Origin: Incurvaria masculella
Taxonomy: Eukaryota; Arthropoda; Insecta; Lepidoptera; Incurvariidae
Reading direction: 5' to 3'
Assembly (NCBI GenBank): GCA_946894095.1
Contig: OX335653.1
Span: forward strand, 16,249,001 to 16,313,000
DNA: 64,000 nucleotides
Below the pieces are notes generated by a model. That model worked only from the letters and a program-made list of their open reading frames with translations, searched no databases and was not told where the DNA came from. This document shows, piece by piece, positions 22,322-34,026 of this stretch. Position numbers and translations under genes: made by a program. Every line of letters begins with the position of its first letter. Within the stretch, counting starts at the first letter, position 1.

Positions 22322-22482
22322 TGTACGGTGCACGGGACACCGCACAATTTTGCCTACAAAGCAGGTCAACGGCCGCGGCGCGGGTTGCCCGCTCGCGGAC
22401 TTCTGTAATTTAGTGTCCAATTAAATATCATCTGAAACGGTCGCGTTTTATTATTTGGCGCTCAATAGATGTAAACCATACA
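22322..22482 (+). repeat. 3' LTR of the BEL/Pao element
   Basis: 161 bp, identical to the 5' LTR except CACGGG for CATGGG near base 12. Confidence 0.93.
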
Positions 22483-22750
22483 CCGAGAGTGTCGAGCTGG
22501 AGTTCCACAGGGGTCAGTTCTCGGCCCTGTACTATATCTTATATTTACGGCTGACATACCCGAGTCCGACAACATTCTCAGCGCCACCTATGCAGATGAT
22601 GCTGCAATTATTGCTTGCTCGACAAATCCTGCCCGTGCATCTGAGATACTGCAATGGCATCTACGCAAAGTCGACTCTTGGCTGGATCTGTGGCGTATAC
22701 AGGCAAGTCCATCAAAATCAGTGCACATCACATTCGCGTTGCGGCAGGGT
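22483..22750 (+). pseudogene. Jockey ORF2, middle part: reverse transcriptase catalytic core
   Basis: After the 3' LTR the Jockey frame resumes with GVPQGSVLGPVLYLIFTADI and the active-site motif ATYADDAAI, then SWLDLWRIQASPSKSVHIT. It stops at about 22750 where the minus-strand LINE is inserted. The first five bases (CCGAG) are the right-hand target duplication of the BEL/Pao element. Confidence 0.85.
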
Positions 22751-23020
22751 GATTAGTTCATAGTTCATAGTTCATTTATTTGATAGATTTTTCTACACGT
22801 CACAATTTCAGAACAATCATAATTATTTAAAATAGGTACATTACATGGCACAAATAATTAACAATGCGAAGCAGTCAAATGAAAATAATAATAATAATAA
22901 TAATAATGAAATAAAAAGATTAAGTTCAGTCATAGTGCAGTTAGGATTGATGGAGCGGTATGGGATCGTCTTCGAGGAATTCCTCTACACTATAGTAGGC
23001 CTTATCAAGAAGATGCACTT

Positions 23021-25788
23021 TCAGAAGAATTTTTGTGAACACTCTGTAATACGGATTGCATTGTCAATCTTATTATAAATCCTTGGACCAGCTACGTGTG
23101 GGAATCTCTCAGAGCGGGCTAGCCTATGCTCCACAGGCCGAAGACGGTTCCTGTGCCTCGTGTTGTGGCTATGTCTGTCTCCATTGTGCTCATAGTGGAC
23201 AAGGTTCTTTCTTACAAATTTGGCAACTTCTAGGATGTAAAGCGATGGGACTGTTAGTATCTTCAGAATTTTGAAGTGCTTCCTGGCATGTGCGTCATAT
23301 GGAACCCGAGCGAGAGTTCGGACAGCACGCTTCTGCATCACAAATACCCTATCTCTGTCCGCCGCCTGGCCCCACAGCTCGATTCCATAGCTCAGTAGAG
23401 ATTGAAAGTAGCCATAGTAAGCGAGGAGCATGTTTGCTGGCGTCAGGGTTGTAGAAAGTCTGGATAGAGCGAAACATGCTCTTCCCAGACGCCCACAGAG
23501 GTGATCTATATGATGCGTCCACTGCAGCCCCGCATCCAACTCGAGTCCCACAAAACGCACATGACTGACTTCCGGGACGCTCATACCACCGCACACATGT
23601 GATAGTGAGTTGGTCCGGGCACCCCGGAGGCCAAAGTGAATGACGTTGGTCTTGTCCACATTTAGTAACAGCCCATTGCATTTAAACCAATCTGCCAATT
23701 TATCCATTGCGCCGTGAAGGTTAATTTGTAGGTCTTGGAAGTCCTTGCCCACAACAACAACGCAGCCATCATCCGCATACATAAATATGTCATCCATTAT
23801 TGACATAAGATCATTTATGAGAACGAGAAAACAGAAATTGCCGACAGCTGAGCCCTGAGGTACCGAACGATCACCCACATAGGCGGCTGAGGAACGACAT
23901 CGCACGCCCCCCACTGCAGTCACCTGCACGCGGTCCGAAAGAAAGGAGGTAACGAATTTTAGAAAAGGTGCTCTGATTCCATAGTGCTCTAGCTTAGCCA
24001 GCAGCAGACTATGGTCGACTGTATCAAATGCACGTGATAGGTCACAAAAGAGCGCCGCAACATGCATGCCTGCTTCCAGGTGCGTAATTACACGTAAGAG
24101 GGCAGTTCTCGCAGCATCCGTTGTCGAGCGACCTTTCTGGTAAGCGAACTGATACGGTGACATTAGATTATGCGCCTTGAAATGATCAGTGAGTCTGCTA
24201 CATATGCCCAGCTCAAGCACCTAAGAGAACATTGGTACGATAGAAATTGGCCTAAAGTTTTTCATTTCCTCCTTGCTTCCCTTGCCCTTGTATACTGGCG
24301 TTAACTTTATTCGTTTCAAAGTTGATGGATAAACACCTTTTCTCATGCAGTCGTTCGCCAGAATGCAAAGAATTTCGGTTAGAAACTGTGGGATATTCTT
24401 TATAAGCAAACATGGTAAGTCATAGAAATCTTTAGTTTTTTTGGACTTTATAGATTTGATTATGTTGTCAAACTCCGAGTGTGAGAAAGGTATGCAGCGC
24501 GCGGAGTGGTTTAGTTCTGACCGTGCTAGCCGTAGGTACGAGAGTGCAGTGCGCGGGCACACAGGTGCGACACAGGCTTTGTTCGTGCTTATGTAATAGT
24601 TGTTGAGGCTTTCAGCCAGTTGCGACGGTCTATCCTGTGCGCCCACCACACTAAGCATGAGCTGGTCCATAGGATTTTTCCTGGCGGATGTGCGCCCAGT
24701 CTCTGAGTTGATGACATTCCATATGGCTTTCGGAATGTTATCATTCTGATGAATAGAGATATTTATAAAACTTGCACGCTTCGTTTTGAGCATTTCACTA
24801 AGTCGAGTTTCCTGAATTTCTAGCAAGTCTACAAATATATTAATATCCTTATTTCTTTCAGCTAAGCATCTTAAGTCAAATACTCGGTGTTTTTGCGCCA
24901 AAACCTCTCCATCAACCCAAACCTTGTCCTTATGCCTAAGAGGCTGTACAGAGTAGGGAAAGTGCGTGTCAAACATGCTAGCAAAGATCTTGACAATCTT
25001 ATCAAATTGCAAATCCGGTTCCAATTCCATCTCGAGTGCGGCGTTAAAGTTAAAGAGATGAAGGGCTTCAAGAAAATTATACATTTTCAGGTCCGAGAAC
25101 GATCTTTTATAAATTGTTTTTTTTGCGATTTCCGATTCAAATTCCAATACAATGCATTGTGCATCGTGGTCACTGAACCCGGGATTTATAGGCGTTACTT
25201 TTATCTTGTCAATATTGATATTTGAGTAGGCGTGATCCAGACATGCACTATTCCTCGTTGGAAATGAGACTAGGCATCCTAAGTTATTGGAACTGATGAC
25301 GTCTAGCAGTCGTTTTTTGTTGGCAGTTTGAACGCGCAGGTCAATATTGAAGTCACCTACTAACAGAACATTTGATTTACTGTTACCCAATGAATACAAT
25401 AAAATTGATAATTTTTCAATGAATAAATTGAAGTTTCCGGCTGGCGATCTTAGAAGCAAATTATAATGGTGTTGTAGTCTAAGCATTGCACAGCACACAC
25501 TTCTATATCCAGCTCAACAGACATTTCACTAATTTCACTTACTTCTTTTGTTAGAATAGCGTTTTTCACATATATACATGTACCACCATGAGTATGCACC
25601 GATCGGCTAAAGCTGGCTGCAAGATGGTAGTTCATCAATGTAACGGTCGCGAGGTTGCTGCCGGTTACCCAGTGTTCACTGAGACATAGGATATCAGCTT
25701 CGAGCTCTGATTGCAGCGCACACTCCAGTTTCGTCGTTTTATTATAGACGCTTTGAATGTTCTGGTGTACTACTGTGAGTGTGCGCAC
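23021..25788 (-). pseudogene. CR1-like ORF2: endonuclease and reverse transcriptase, broken
   Basis: The endonuclease begins MRTLTVVHQNIQSVYNKTTK with CLSEHW as the metal-binding motif. A frameshift near 25450-25500 leads to VLLVGDFNIDLRV and PGFSDHDAQCI. The reverse transcriptase blocks are NFRPISIVP, YQFAYQKGRSTTDAA, ALFCDLSRAFDTVDH, VPQGSAVGNFCFLVLIND and MYADDGCVV. A TAG at 24221-24223 falls in frame between two reverse transcriptase blocks. The C-terminal part ends with a tail of the kind IYNKIDNAIR. Confidence 0.88.
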
Positions 25789-25801
25789 GCCCTTCGTTGA
25801 T

Positions 25802-27119
25802 TTAGACGGAGGGGAACTCTGCGGTTGGCTTACGAAAAAGCCATTTCTTTACTTGGGTTTTTTCGGGCCAGACATCGGGCGATAGGTATTTACCATATAT
25901 ATGCTCAGGTACACTCACTTTGAAGCTTGAGTACCACGGGTTAGGCGATTTGGAAATTAATTTTTTTACGTCGAAGTTTGCATTGTCAATGTTTTTTAGG
26001 TATGCCAGTACCTGTTCTTCCGTGGTGTCGAGTTTTAATTGGTATACATAAAGGTGTGCTTTCCTCTCATAGGTATTTTTTTTTTGGGGATACTTTTTGC
26101 ACCGCTGTCGCTTTTGGCATGTTGACATGGGTGGTCCGAGAATTCCTTTTCCTTACTGTCACCCATTCGTAGGGGGAGCCACTGTCATCTTCCTGAGTAA
26201 GGCATTCTGCTGGGCTGCCTGTTTGGTTCTTTGAACATGAGACTACGGCTCCCTCGTGTCGTATTTGGCTTGAGCCTGAGCTGCAAGTTACGTTGAGTGT
26301 AGGCTGGTTTTTAGGTGATCCGTCAATCCCTGCAGTCGACATGGGGAAATCCCTATTTATTTCTTTATTAGTGGTGGATAAAGGTGTTGGTAGCAGGGTG
26401 CAAGATTCATCATTGTTCGGATTAGTAGTCATATTGAGCCCTGTTAATTGCTTTTCATGACGATCAGCGCAGGATGCCAATTGCACTCCACGACTGCGAT
26501 GACTACGTCGCGTTGTTAGCCCACACTTACTTTATGTAATCGGTTTCAGTTGGGCTGTCGGCGCCACTGGCGCCGCCGCTGCCACCGGTGGTGGCGCGAG
26601 CGCGGCGGTGATAGTAACTGTGTTTTGTGGCTGTATAGGTGCGCGCGATGCCGGTTGCGTCGGTGAATCCACCTCGGGGGAGGCGGGGGCCGCGGGGGGC
26701 ATACACTGCATCGCTGCCGTTGTCATAGATACCTCCTTCACATGCTGCAGTGTGGAGAGCGGAGCGGGGCGCGCGGGCTCGCATGTGTCCCCTCCTCCGC
26801 AAATGTTCCAAGTGGGGTGCGCGTCACTACGGCGCGGTGAGGCGACGGAGGGGGGGGCACCTGTGGAGGCGGGGGCGACGGCGGCCGCATCTCTGGACTG
26901 TTCGCTTCCCGCTATTGGTCCATTGGCTTTGGGTGCCGTTAAAGATTCAAATTTTACCTTGTCGAAGCGGTCAATCAACTGCACAAGCAGCATTGTTTGT
27001 TTAGCTATTACGTCGGATTGTGCTCCAACGAGTTGCATTAGCACAGAGTTTTCTTCACGAATTTCACTAAAAGACTTTTCCACCCGCGCAGCGAATATTT
27101 CGAAAGCAAGCGACGTCAT
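25802..27119 (-). pseudogene. CR1-like ORF1, broken into frames
   Basis: The N-terminal part (27119-26532) is helical and then Pro/Ala-rich. Middle and C-terminal parts (26486-26067 and 26128-25802) hold a basic region and the block YSSFKVSVPEHIYGKYLSPD with WPEKTQVKKW, a C-terminal domain common in insect CR1-like ORF1 proteins. It acts as an RNA-binding chaperone in related elements. Frames change twice. Confidence 0.7.
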
Positions 27120-27149
27120 TTTAAGGTGTTAAGAAATATTTTAAAACAG

Positions 27150-27709
27150 CAAGCGTGGAGTCACATCTGCACTGGCGCGCTGCCGCGTCACGACATTGCC
27201 CACCGGTTCAGCTGAGGGGTGAGATCCTACCCCACAAGACGTGTGTCAAATACCTAGGTTGCCACTTGGACAGACGACTCCACTGGAAGAACCACATTAA
27301 GGCCAAAAGAAATCAGCTCAACCTACGCTTTAACAGCCTGTATTGGCTAATGGGAAAAAGATCCAGGCTGTCACTGACAAATAAACTCCTTGTTTATAAC
27401 ATCATCCTCAAGCCAGTTTGGACCTATGCATTGGAACTGTGGGGTTCAGCTAGCACATCGAACATCGAAATATTACAACGCTTCCAAAACAAGGTCCTTC
27501 GCAGTATCAGCAATGCCCCATGGTTCACCAAAAACGAGGAGATCCACGAATACCTAAAAGTAACCACCATCAAGGAGGAAACCCAGAAGCACTCAAAATC
27601 CTACAAATCACGACTACAAAATCACACAAATCCGCTAGCTGTGGGACTACTGGACACTAAAAACGATGTAACACGGCTGAAGCGACCAAGAATTGAGGCC
27701 GAATTATAA
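27150..27709 (+). pseudogene. Jockey ORF2, C-terminal part
   Basis: Carries KYLGCHLDRRLHWKNHI, LSLTNKLLVYNIILKPVWTY and LELWGSAS, the conserved tail of Jockey reverse transcriptases, ending at TAA 27707-27709. The order and orientation match the two earlier segments. Confidence 0.85.
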
Positions 27710-27720
27710 AATAACAATAA

Positions 27721-28373
27721 TAAGTGCAGTCATATTATATATATATACAAAGAAGTATAAAGCTTGTCATCACTGGACGGCAGCTTTTCAAGTCATATCC
27801 ACATACCCACACCTCTGATAAAGGCTCCAAATTCAAGCTGATTGCAGAGAGACAAGACACAAAAAAAAAAAAAATTTTTACTATTTATCGTTGCGCCAAC
27901 ACACTATAAAAATTCAATTATAAATTATTCACGAAAGTCAACATTTCATTCTGTATGCAACAGTTCATGATAAATATCAGTTATTATGCAAAGACTATCC
28001 CTGCCAAATGAGGTGTTGCCAATTGGAGCAGGCCAGTCCCCACAAACAGCACCCGTTCACGAGCATCACGCCGGATACAGCCGTCACCTCTCTCTAACAT
28101 ATTTTAAGGAAAGAGGTGATCCTAACCAAGCGTCACCGTAAGCAAGCACCTTAAAGCGATGCACTTCTCCAGTGGCAACAAGAAAAAATTGTGAAACATC
28201 TAATGTAGAAACAGCATTACCGTATCGGCCACACATTGGATTTTGACCTCCATAAGTTTTTCTTTCAAATCACAATGCCTACCGTGGCGTTTACGATGAT
28301 GCACACTTTGTACAGAATCATCCCAACAGTATTTGAAGTTTAGCAACCCAGTTAAGCATCGTGTCGTGTGCAG
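27721..28373. other. Remainder of intron 1, no feature recognised
   Basis: AT-rich DNA between the Jockey 3' end and exon 2, with no coding or repeat signal that I can support. Confidence 0.4.
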
Positions 28374-28519
28374 TGGTGTTGCGCGACGTGACCCACGATG
28401 CGATGCGCGACCTGCTACAGTTCATGTACCACGGCGAGGTGAGCGTGCGGCGCGAGGACCTCACCGGGTTCATCGCCACCGCCGAGCTGCTGCAGATCAA
28501 GGGGCTCACCAACAAAGAG
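28374..28519 (+). CDS. mod(mdg4): mod(mdg4)-like gene, exon 2: C-terminal half of the BTB/POZ domain
   Basis: Acceptor GTGTCGTGTGCAG ends at 28373. The exon supplies [40 protein letters not shown] and QIKGLTNKE, completing the BTB domain (about residues 1-119 of the protein). Phase 1 entry matches exon 1; it ends in phase 0 at AAAGAG|GTGTGT. GC-rich coding sequence stands out from the AT-rich intron. Confidence 0.9.
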
Positions 28520-28724
28520 GTGTGTTGACCCCGAATATATGACTGAATATTTTTGTCGTAGAAGCAGTCGACAAATTTCCCAAGGATCTCATTCTACTTA
28601 AGTACTTAATTATTGATTGGCGAATTTTAAACACTTTCTTGCTTAAATGTTCCTGTTTAATTTTTTTTCTATGTAACTGGACATGAATAGCTAATACCAC
28701 ACGTACAGTTGTCTGTAGGATTAG

Positions 28725-28870
28725 TCCAACACACCGCATTCCCGAAGCAATTAGCTGCCATGCCAGAAACTTCCCTTTATGACCACGACTACATTGAACA
28801 TGATGGAAAACACGGACAATTCTTAATTGCCGCTTTGAGCACCTTTAACTGGAAAACTACGAAATAAATA
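28725..28870 (-). repeat. SINE remnant
   Basis: Carries GCCATGCCAGAAACTTCCCT and GATGGAAAACACGGACAATT, blocks shared with the other SINE copies in minus orientation. It lies in intron 2. Confidence 0.55.
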
Positions 28871-29076
28871 CATTCTACATGCATAACATTGCACTGTTTC
28901 CCTGGATAGGTAGACAGAATTTCAGAGCGCCATATGCTTCTCTCACTTCTTCAACAAACATACATAACTTCATACGAACTCTTCGATTACGGGTGCTCTC
29001 TCTTCCTCTGCTCTTTCTTCAAAGTATCCATTGACTATAACAGTATTTTATTATGATACTTTTATTGTTATTACAG

Positions 29077-29596
29077 ACCGATGAAGAAGAACAGGAACTA
29101 GAATCGCCTAAGCAAAGACCTCCCGAATCCAATATCACTCCGGACCCCCCGCAAACACTGCCTGAAACCACGGAACCCAATCATCACAATGAAGACTTCG
29201 CTCAGACTGTCCAAATGAAACGAAAACTGCTAAACGAAAGAATACAAAGGCTGAACCAGCTGAAAAGAAAGTCGGAGGACTTCTTGCAAAGCAACTTCAG
29301 CTATCGAGTGGAACCCCACGAAAAAATACCAAAGTTTCCAGAGAAAGGCAGCTTTAATCATAGTGCACGCCACGACGGTAAAGGATATAACGAAACTTTC
29401 GCAGACACCACCGGCTATGGCGTCCCACAGACACTCCAAAATAAAGCCAACGAAGAATTCGATAGTACGAAAATGGTATCTCCTGAACTCGGCGTGAAAG
29501 CGGAATGCGACGACAGCGATATCATAGTGACAGACCCGGCCGTGCGTGACTCCATGAAATCATTTGACAGCATTCCAGATCAGCCTTCCCAAGATG
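29077..29596 (+). CDS. mod(mdg4): mod(mdg4)-like gene, exon 3: common linker
   Basis: Acceptor TGTTATTACAG ends at 29076. The exon begins TDEEEQELESPKQRPPESN, continues through a basic helical stretch (MKRKLLNERIQRLNQLKRKS) and acidic, Ser/Pro-rich sequence, and ends PDQPSQD plus one base at 29596 before GTGAGC. Phase 0 entry and phase 1 exit. As the last constant exon it decides which 3' exon is used. The frame would otherwise stop nine bases into the intron. Confidence 0.88.
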
Positions 29597-30547
29597 GTGA
29601 GCAATAACTATTGCTTTTTATTTTTGTTGTTGGCATGCTTACATCTGGCGTTAGACCACACTCTCGGCAATTACTGATAACTGACTTTGTTTTTCCTATC
29701 TTCGTTTGTTACGTATTTAAAATTTAAATGTAACTCTTTTAGGACCACTTGCTTGTCTTGTCAGTCAAGACGTTTTAGAGACCAAGATGACATATTTAAA
29801 ATTAAAAAAATTACCTGTTTAGGATGACTTGGTAGTCTGTCTGTCAATCAAGACCTTTTAGGGTCGATTTTTCAATACTCAGATAGTACTTATCAGTCTG
29901 ATAGCAAAATTTAATTTTGCCTGGAAACGGATAGCCTACCGGATGATTATATCTCCTATCACTATTATCTTCATGTAATTTAGCTAATAAAAACATGAGC
30001 CCACTGCAACGGTTGGATAAGCAGGGAAGGAAATTAATTGGTCAAATAGTTTTCTGACTAATTATCAGACCATTGAAAAATCGGCCCTGAGAGGTATCAA
30101 GTCGTAATTAATACCAAATCCTAAGGTCTAAAACTTTGTACTCGTCGTATTTGCTATCAACAAGAAAACATGGCTTTTTCAGTTTCCATAAGCAAGATAT
30201 AGGTAGAACAGTTATAGATATGCCTGAGATCATGGGTTCAATTTCCGTCCTATTCATGCACTCGGAATCCATTTAAAACTGTAGGTCCCAGGTCCGAGGT
30301 ACTACCATCTCATTTGATAAAAAGATAGTTGAATCGGCAATGAAAAATCGTCTGTCTTTTCCGTCCGGCCCTGTAAAACCTTTCTGAGCCCGTATTTTTA
30401 ATCAGTTTATTATGCAATCTCGCAAAAATTGCATCCGTTCTTTCGCGAATTTTAACTGTAACATCGAAAGCACGGTGGCATTTTCCTCGTTCGCACATTA
30501 ACACATTCCTATCCGACCGTAATTGAAAATGGCCATCGTGCTTTCAG
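29597..30547 (+). other. Intron between the common exons and 3' exon A
   Basis: Holds a plus-strand SINE remnant at about 30220-30400 (GGGTTCAATTTCCGTCC, AAAACTGTAGGTCCCAGG, CGGCAATGAAAAATCGTC). No other feature seen. Confidence 0.5.
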
Positions 30548-30849
30548 ATGCCAGCGGTCTCGGCGCGATATTCATGGACCTGAAGAGTGTCGTGAACGGG
30601 AGGTTTCGCGCTCCGCTGCGCCGCACCCCGGACCACCGGCTGACGACGATCCCACAGAAGGAGGACGGCAAGAAGAAGTACCCGCAGAGGTCATGCCGCT
30701 CCTGCTGGCGTGTCGGCAAGCGCCGCGACACCAGGTTCATGTGCGGCCACTGCGCCATTCCGTTCTGCAGGTCGCCTTGCTATGAGCTCCACCTCGGCGC
30801 CGTGATGGCGAAGACGAATGGGTGTGATGGTGACTTCACTTTGGGTTAG
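30548..30849 (+). CDS. mod(mdg4): mod(mdg4)-like gene, alternative 3' exon A with a piggyBac-type cysteine ribbon
   Basis: Acceptor GTGCTTTCAG at 30547. The first two bases AT complete an aspartate codon with the G of exon 3, giving a 392-residue isoform. The exon encodes DASGLGAIFMDLKSVVNGRF, a basic spacer, then PQRSCRSCWRVGKRRDTRFM and CGHCAIPFCRSPCYELHL before TAG. The C-x2-C...C-x2-C...C-x3-C-x4-H spacing resembles the zinc ribbon at the C-terminus of piggyBac transposases, not the FLYWCH finger. GC-rich, unlike the flanks. Whether it is spliced to exon 3 is inferred from phase and position. Confidence 0.7.
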
Positions 30850-33389
30850 ACGTTTAGCCGATTATACATTACCGTGATGTGTAAGACAAAATATTTTTAC
30901 AGCCATTTGAGGATGTGAAATATATTGAAAATGCTTTAATTGGTAATTTGTTTCCGGCGAATATCAGGAAGACCGATAATGGTGTGTAACTAACGGACAG
31001 TCCACGATAAACAATGCTGGTGGCAGACTAACACCCAATCTTTTGCAATGTAAGCTAAGTAATTACGTTTTATCAACGTAGCATATTTAAAACAGATTTG
31101 TGAATTCTCTGACAAGTCCTAGCAACAAAATGTTATCACAAGCAATTTACTAACATAAAATTTACATGAACAGACTTTAAATATCTGACTGGTTTGCGCC
31201 GAGACCTGTAGCAAATATGGTGCAAACAATTTGTCCTTATGTTGTGACTGAAAATTTGGGCGTACAAAGTGGTGTTTGACTTTATACTCTTACCTACTAT
31301 ATGTGCCAAATTATGTAATTTTTTAAGTGATCAAATATTTTGTTGGTATTTTAATGAGCACGAACTTGTCCTAGCATAGCAAATCTATCTTTACATGTAA
31401 TATGCTAGTAATACTATTAATAACAATAAAACCATCCTTCGAAATTTATATTTCTATCTCGCTCAATTATTGTTAAGGCAATTCTTGTTGTTAAGAGGTG
31501 ATCAAGTTCAAAACAATGGCTCGTGCCTGTTTCCTTAGTCAAATTAAGAAATATTTTTCTAAAATTTTGCATATTTATAAATCCACTGATACCTACATCT
31601 GTTTTTTTTTTGTTTTGATAATTTAACTTGAGTCCATGATATACGACTTGGTATTTTTATACATTTTTTTTAAATTTCAAAAGATTAGACATTCCGCAAA
31701 AACTACATTATCTGTCACGTGGAACTTCAATTTAAATATCGCAAAGAGTATTAATAATTATTATATTAAACTGTGAAAAAGGTCACAAAAAATTTTAAAT
31801 AAGGGACCAAAAATATGAAAACATGACAGCACTAAACGTAAGATTTAAAAAAAATAAAAAATTGTGTGAAACGTGTGATATATATATATTTTTATATTCT
31901 ATATTAAGCCTAAGTTAGGATCAAACGCTGTGCACTTACCCGACTCAAGGGTCTAATTCTGCAAGGCAGACGACTGTAGCGTAGTGTCATTTTATAAATA
32001 TTTTTATATGTATTGATTGTAACGTACGATCGCTGAGATCTCCAATGCCAGTGCCATATTCTGGAACTCGGCTGCCATTTTTTGAGAGTGACGCTTCATG
32101 CAATGAAGTTGATGATTTTGCTCATGCTCTAGTCTACGGTTTGTTTGTGTGGTCCATTACGTTGGTGTAGATTATTTACCTCTTTATGAAGTGCATTTAA
32201 TTATTTCTGTGTGTTTATTAGAGACTATTCCGTAGGTTAGGCAGTGTACTCAGGCCACTGTTAATTTTAAATTTAACTGGTTTCTTTATTAAGACCTATA
32301 ATATAAGTAAGGCAGTATATCTCAGATTACTATTGGCTGCAATGCGAAACTTACTTGCCTTTCCCATGAAGGTGAAGAATGTATGGAGAAATAACTTCCA
32401 TACAACGAGCGCGCAAAAAATTACGCCACGCGACTTACAAACATTATATCGCCGTACACATTTGTAGCACAGTGATGAAAACGGAGAAAACTCCGATTTG
32501 AAGTCTCCCAATGTAGCAGGTAAACTGATAAAGATAAGAATTATTTTTCAATAAACCAGATGGTCGTTACGTCATTCTTCATTCGTAATTATGTATTCAG
32601 CGAGTGCCGAAACCAAAAAATATATGCAGAAAGAAAGACCAAATTCCTCGGGCGGCACAATTGACGTGTCGACACTTTTTTCGTTCCATCCGGTCTCCTG
32701 TTATTTCTTCACCTCCAAGGCCTTTCCTGTCATAAAAAGTAGAAAAACTTGAGAACAATGAATGAGGAAGAAAACTGCTTATTTATCACGACAGGTGAGA
32801 TAACCTAAAACATCCGTCAAAGCTGTCAGATACCCTACAAAATAAAACAGAATACATTTGAAAAATTCCCTATTATTATTACGAAAATTAATTGCACCGA
32901 AGTATGCTAAACAAATGAAGTCGTGGGAAAGAAAATATCACAATAAACATAACATTAAAAATAGTTTGAAGACCAACAAAAGCTCTTCATTTCCTCCAAA
33001 ACGTATAATCATTGCAACATGAAAGTACATCTTTCATCTAAATACTCGTAAATAGAACTTGAAGAGAATGACATTCTGATGTTTATAAGGTGAGGTCACT
33101 CATGCGACATTTACAGTAAGCTTTGTGTTCTCTTCCCCACTAACTGTATGTAGCAATAAGTTTTCAATTGCAGTTTCGTCTTCTTACATTTGTTAGACTA
33201 TTTTCAACTCGGCAAGGTTGCATGCCCTGTCAATTACTTTCAATATACTCCCTTTATTTGAAACCGTATTGTGTTGTTAGCTTTCCGGTATGTAAAAATA
33301 ATACGACTGGGCCCACAGCGTTTCTTCCGATATGTGTCGTCAGAGGTGAAGAAGAGATTCGTCGTTCGTGGCTCGAAATCAAAGTCAAA
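30850..33389. other. Possible 3' UTR of exon A, then AT-rich intronic DNA
   Basis: An AATAAA lies near 31426 (AACAATAAAACC). No gene or transposon could be supported in the rest. Confidence 0.4.
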
Positions 33390-33545
33390 CTGCACTTACT
33401 AGGTGGTAGAGTCAATCCCTCCCGGTTGGTACCATCGCATTGAATGAACTGATGAGTTGAAGCGGCAATGCAAATTGTCCATTTTACATCCAGTTTAATG
33501 TAGCCATGCAAAATGAGGAAGGCATAGCACCTAGTTTCTAGGCAT
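33390..33545 (+). repeat. SINE remnant, 3' portion
   Basis: TACTAGGTGGTAGAGTCAAT, GGTTGGTACCATCGCATTGA and AATGTAGCCATGCAAAAT match the other copies in order; the tRNA-like head is missing. Confidence 0.6.
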
Positions 33546-33786
33546 TATGTCACATTTTGGCCAAATAAAAAGAGACTATTGTCTATCTATTTAATATATA
33601 ACTTATTATACGTAGAGATAATGCGTGATGTATTGTGATGTTCAATAAGTGCCAGGAGACAGCATGTAAGGGGTCATCTTGAGACCGCAGCCTTCTGAAT
33701 AATTGATCTATTTCAATGATCCATCCATTTTCTGTCTATGTAGCTCCATACAACTAAATGTAGCAGGCACAACAAGAAATGAACTG

Positions 33787-34026
33787 GGGGCCTATTCAGG
33801 TAAGAGTGAGTTGGAGTTCAGGAGTGAGTTAACCTAAAAATAGCTAGAAACAATATTATTATTTACATAACGGGACTGTTATTTTACCTTTCAACGTATT
33901 TGTGGCACACACAAGATTTTTACCAAACTATAATTACGTTCAAGAAGTGCGGAAACATGAAGTATTTATAAAAGTGAGTTGATATTTATCGCCGAACTCG
34001 AACTCACTCTTACCTGAATGGGCCCC
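33787..34026. mobile_element. MITE, 240 bp, with 34-bp inverted ends and 3-bp flank CTG
   Basis: The left end GGGGCCTATTCAGGTAAGAG is mirrored at the right end with two mismatches over about 34 bases. Both flanks read CTG (33784-33786 and 34027-34029). GGGGCC ends and a 3-bp duplication resemble PIF/Harbinger, although CTG is not the usual TWA. Confidence 0.75.

Larger units (their letters stand above)
15083..22482 (+). mobile_element. BEL/Pao LTR retrotransposon with envelope gene, 7.4 kb, integrase core deleted
   Basis: Two 161-bp LTRs (15083-15243 and 22322-22482), TG...CA ended, differ at one position that I can see. Both flanks carry the 5-bp duplication CCGAG (15078-15082 and 22483-22487), within the BEL/Pao range. 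Between them lie gag, a DUF1758-type protease, reverse transcriptase, RNase H, the start of integrase and an F-like envelope. The pol frame is shifted near 18010, and most of the integrase catalytic core is missing, so the copy is non-autonomous despite its young LTRs. Confidence 0.92.
22751..27150 (-). mobile_element. CR1-like LINE inserted in the Jockey element
   Basis: On the minus strand it reads ORF1 (27119 to about 25802), endonuclease (25788 to about 25000), reverse transcriptase (to 23021) and a 3' UTR that ends in short tandem repeats of TATGAAC (plus-strand TAGTTCATAGTTCATAGTTC at about 22754-22773). A 3' end of short tandem repeats is typical of CR1-like LINEs. Frame breaks near 25470 and 26100-26500 and an in-frame TAG at 24221-24223 show that this copy is dead. 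Confidence 0.85.
13040..27720 (+). mobile_element. Jockey-type LINE split by two later insertions
   Basis: Three collinear segments make one element: 13040-15082 (end of ORF1, endonuclease, start of reverse transcriptase), 22483-22750 (reverse transcriptase core) and 27150-27720 (reverse transcriptase end and 3' UTR). The gaps are filled by a BEL/Pao element and by a minus-strand CR1-like LINE. The whole lies in intron 1 of the BTB gene, in the same orientation. The 5' end is truncated; the 3' end is AT-rich near 27720. Confidence 0.85.

Noticed and set aside
26608..27132. 174-codon plus-strand frame
   Set aside because: Antisense of the CR1-like ORF1.
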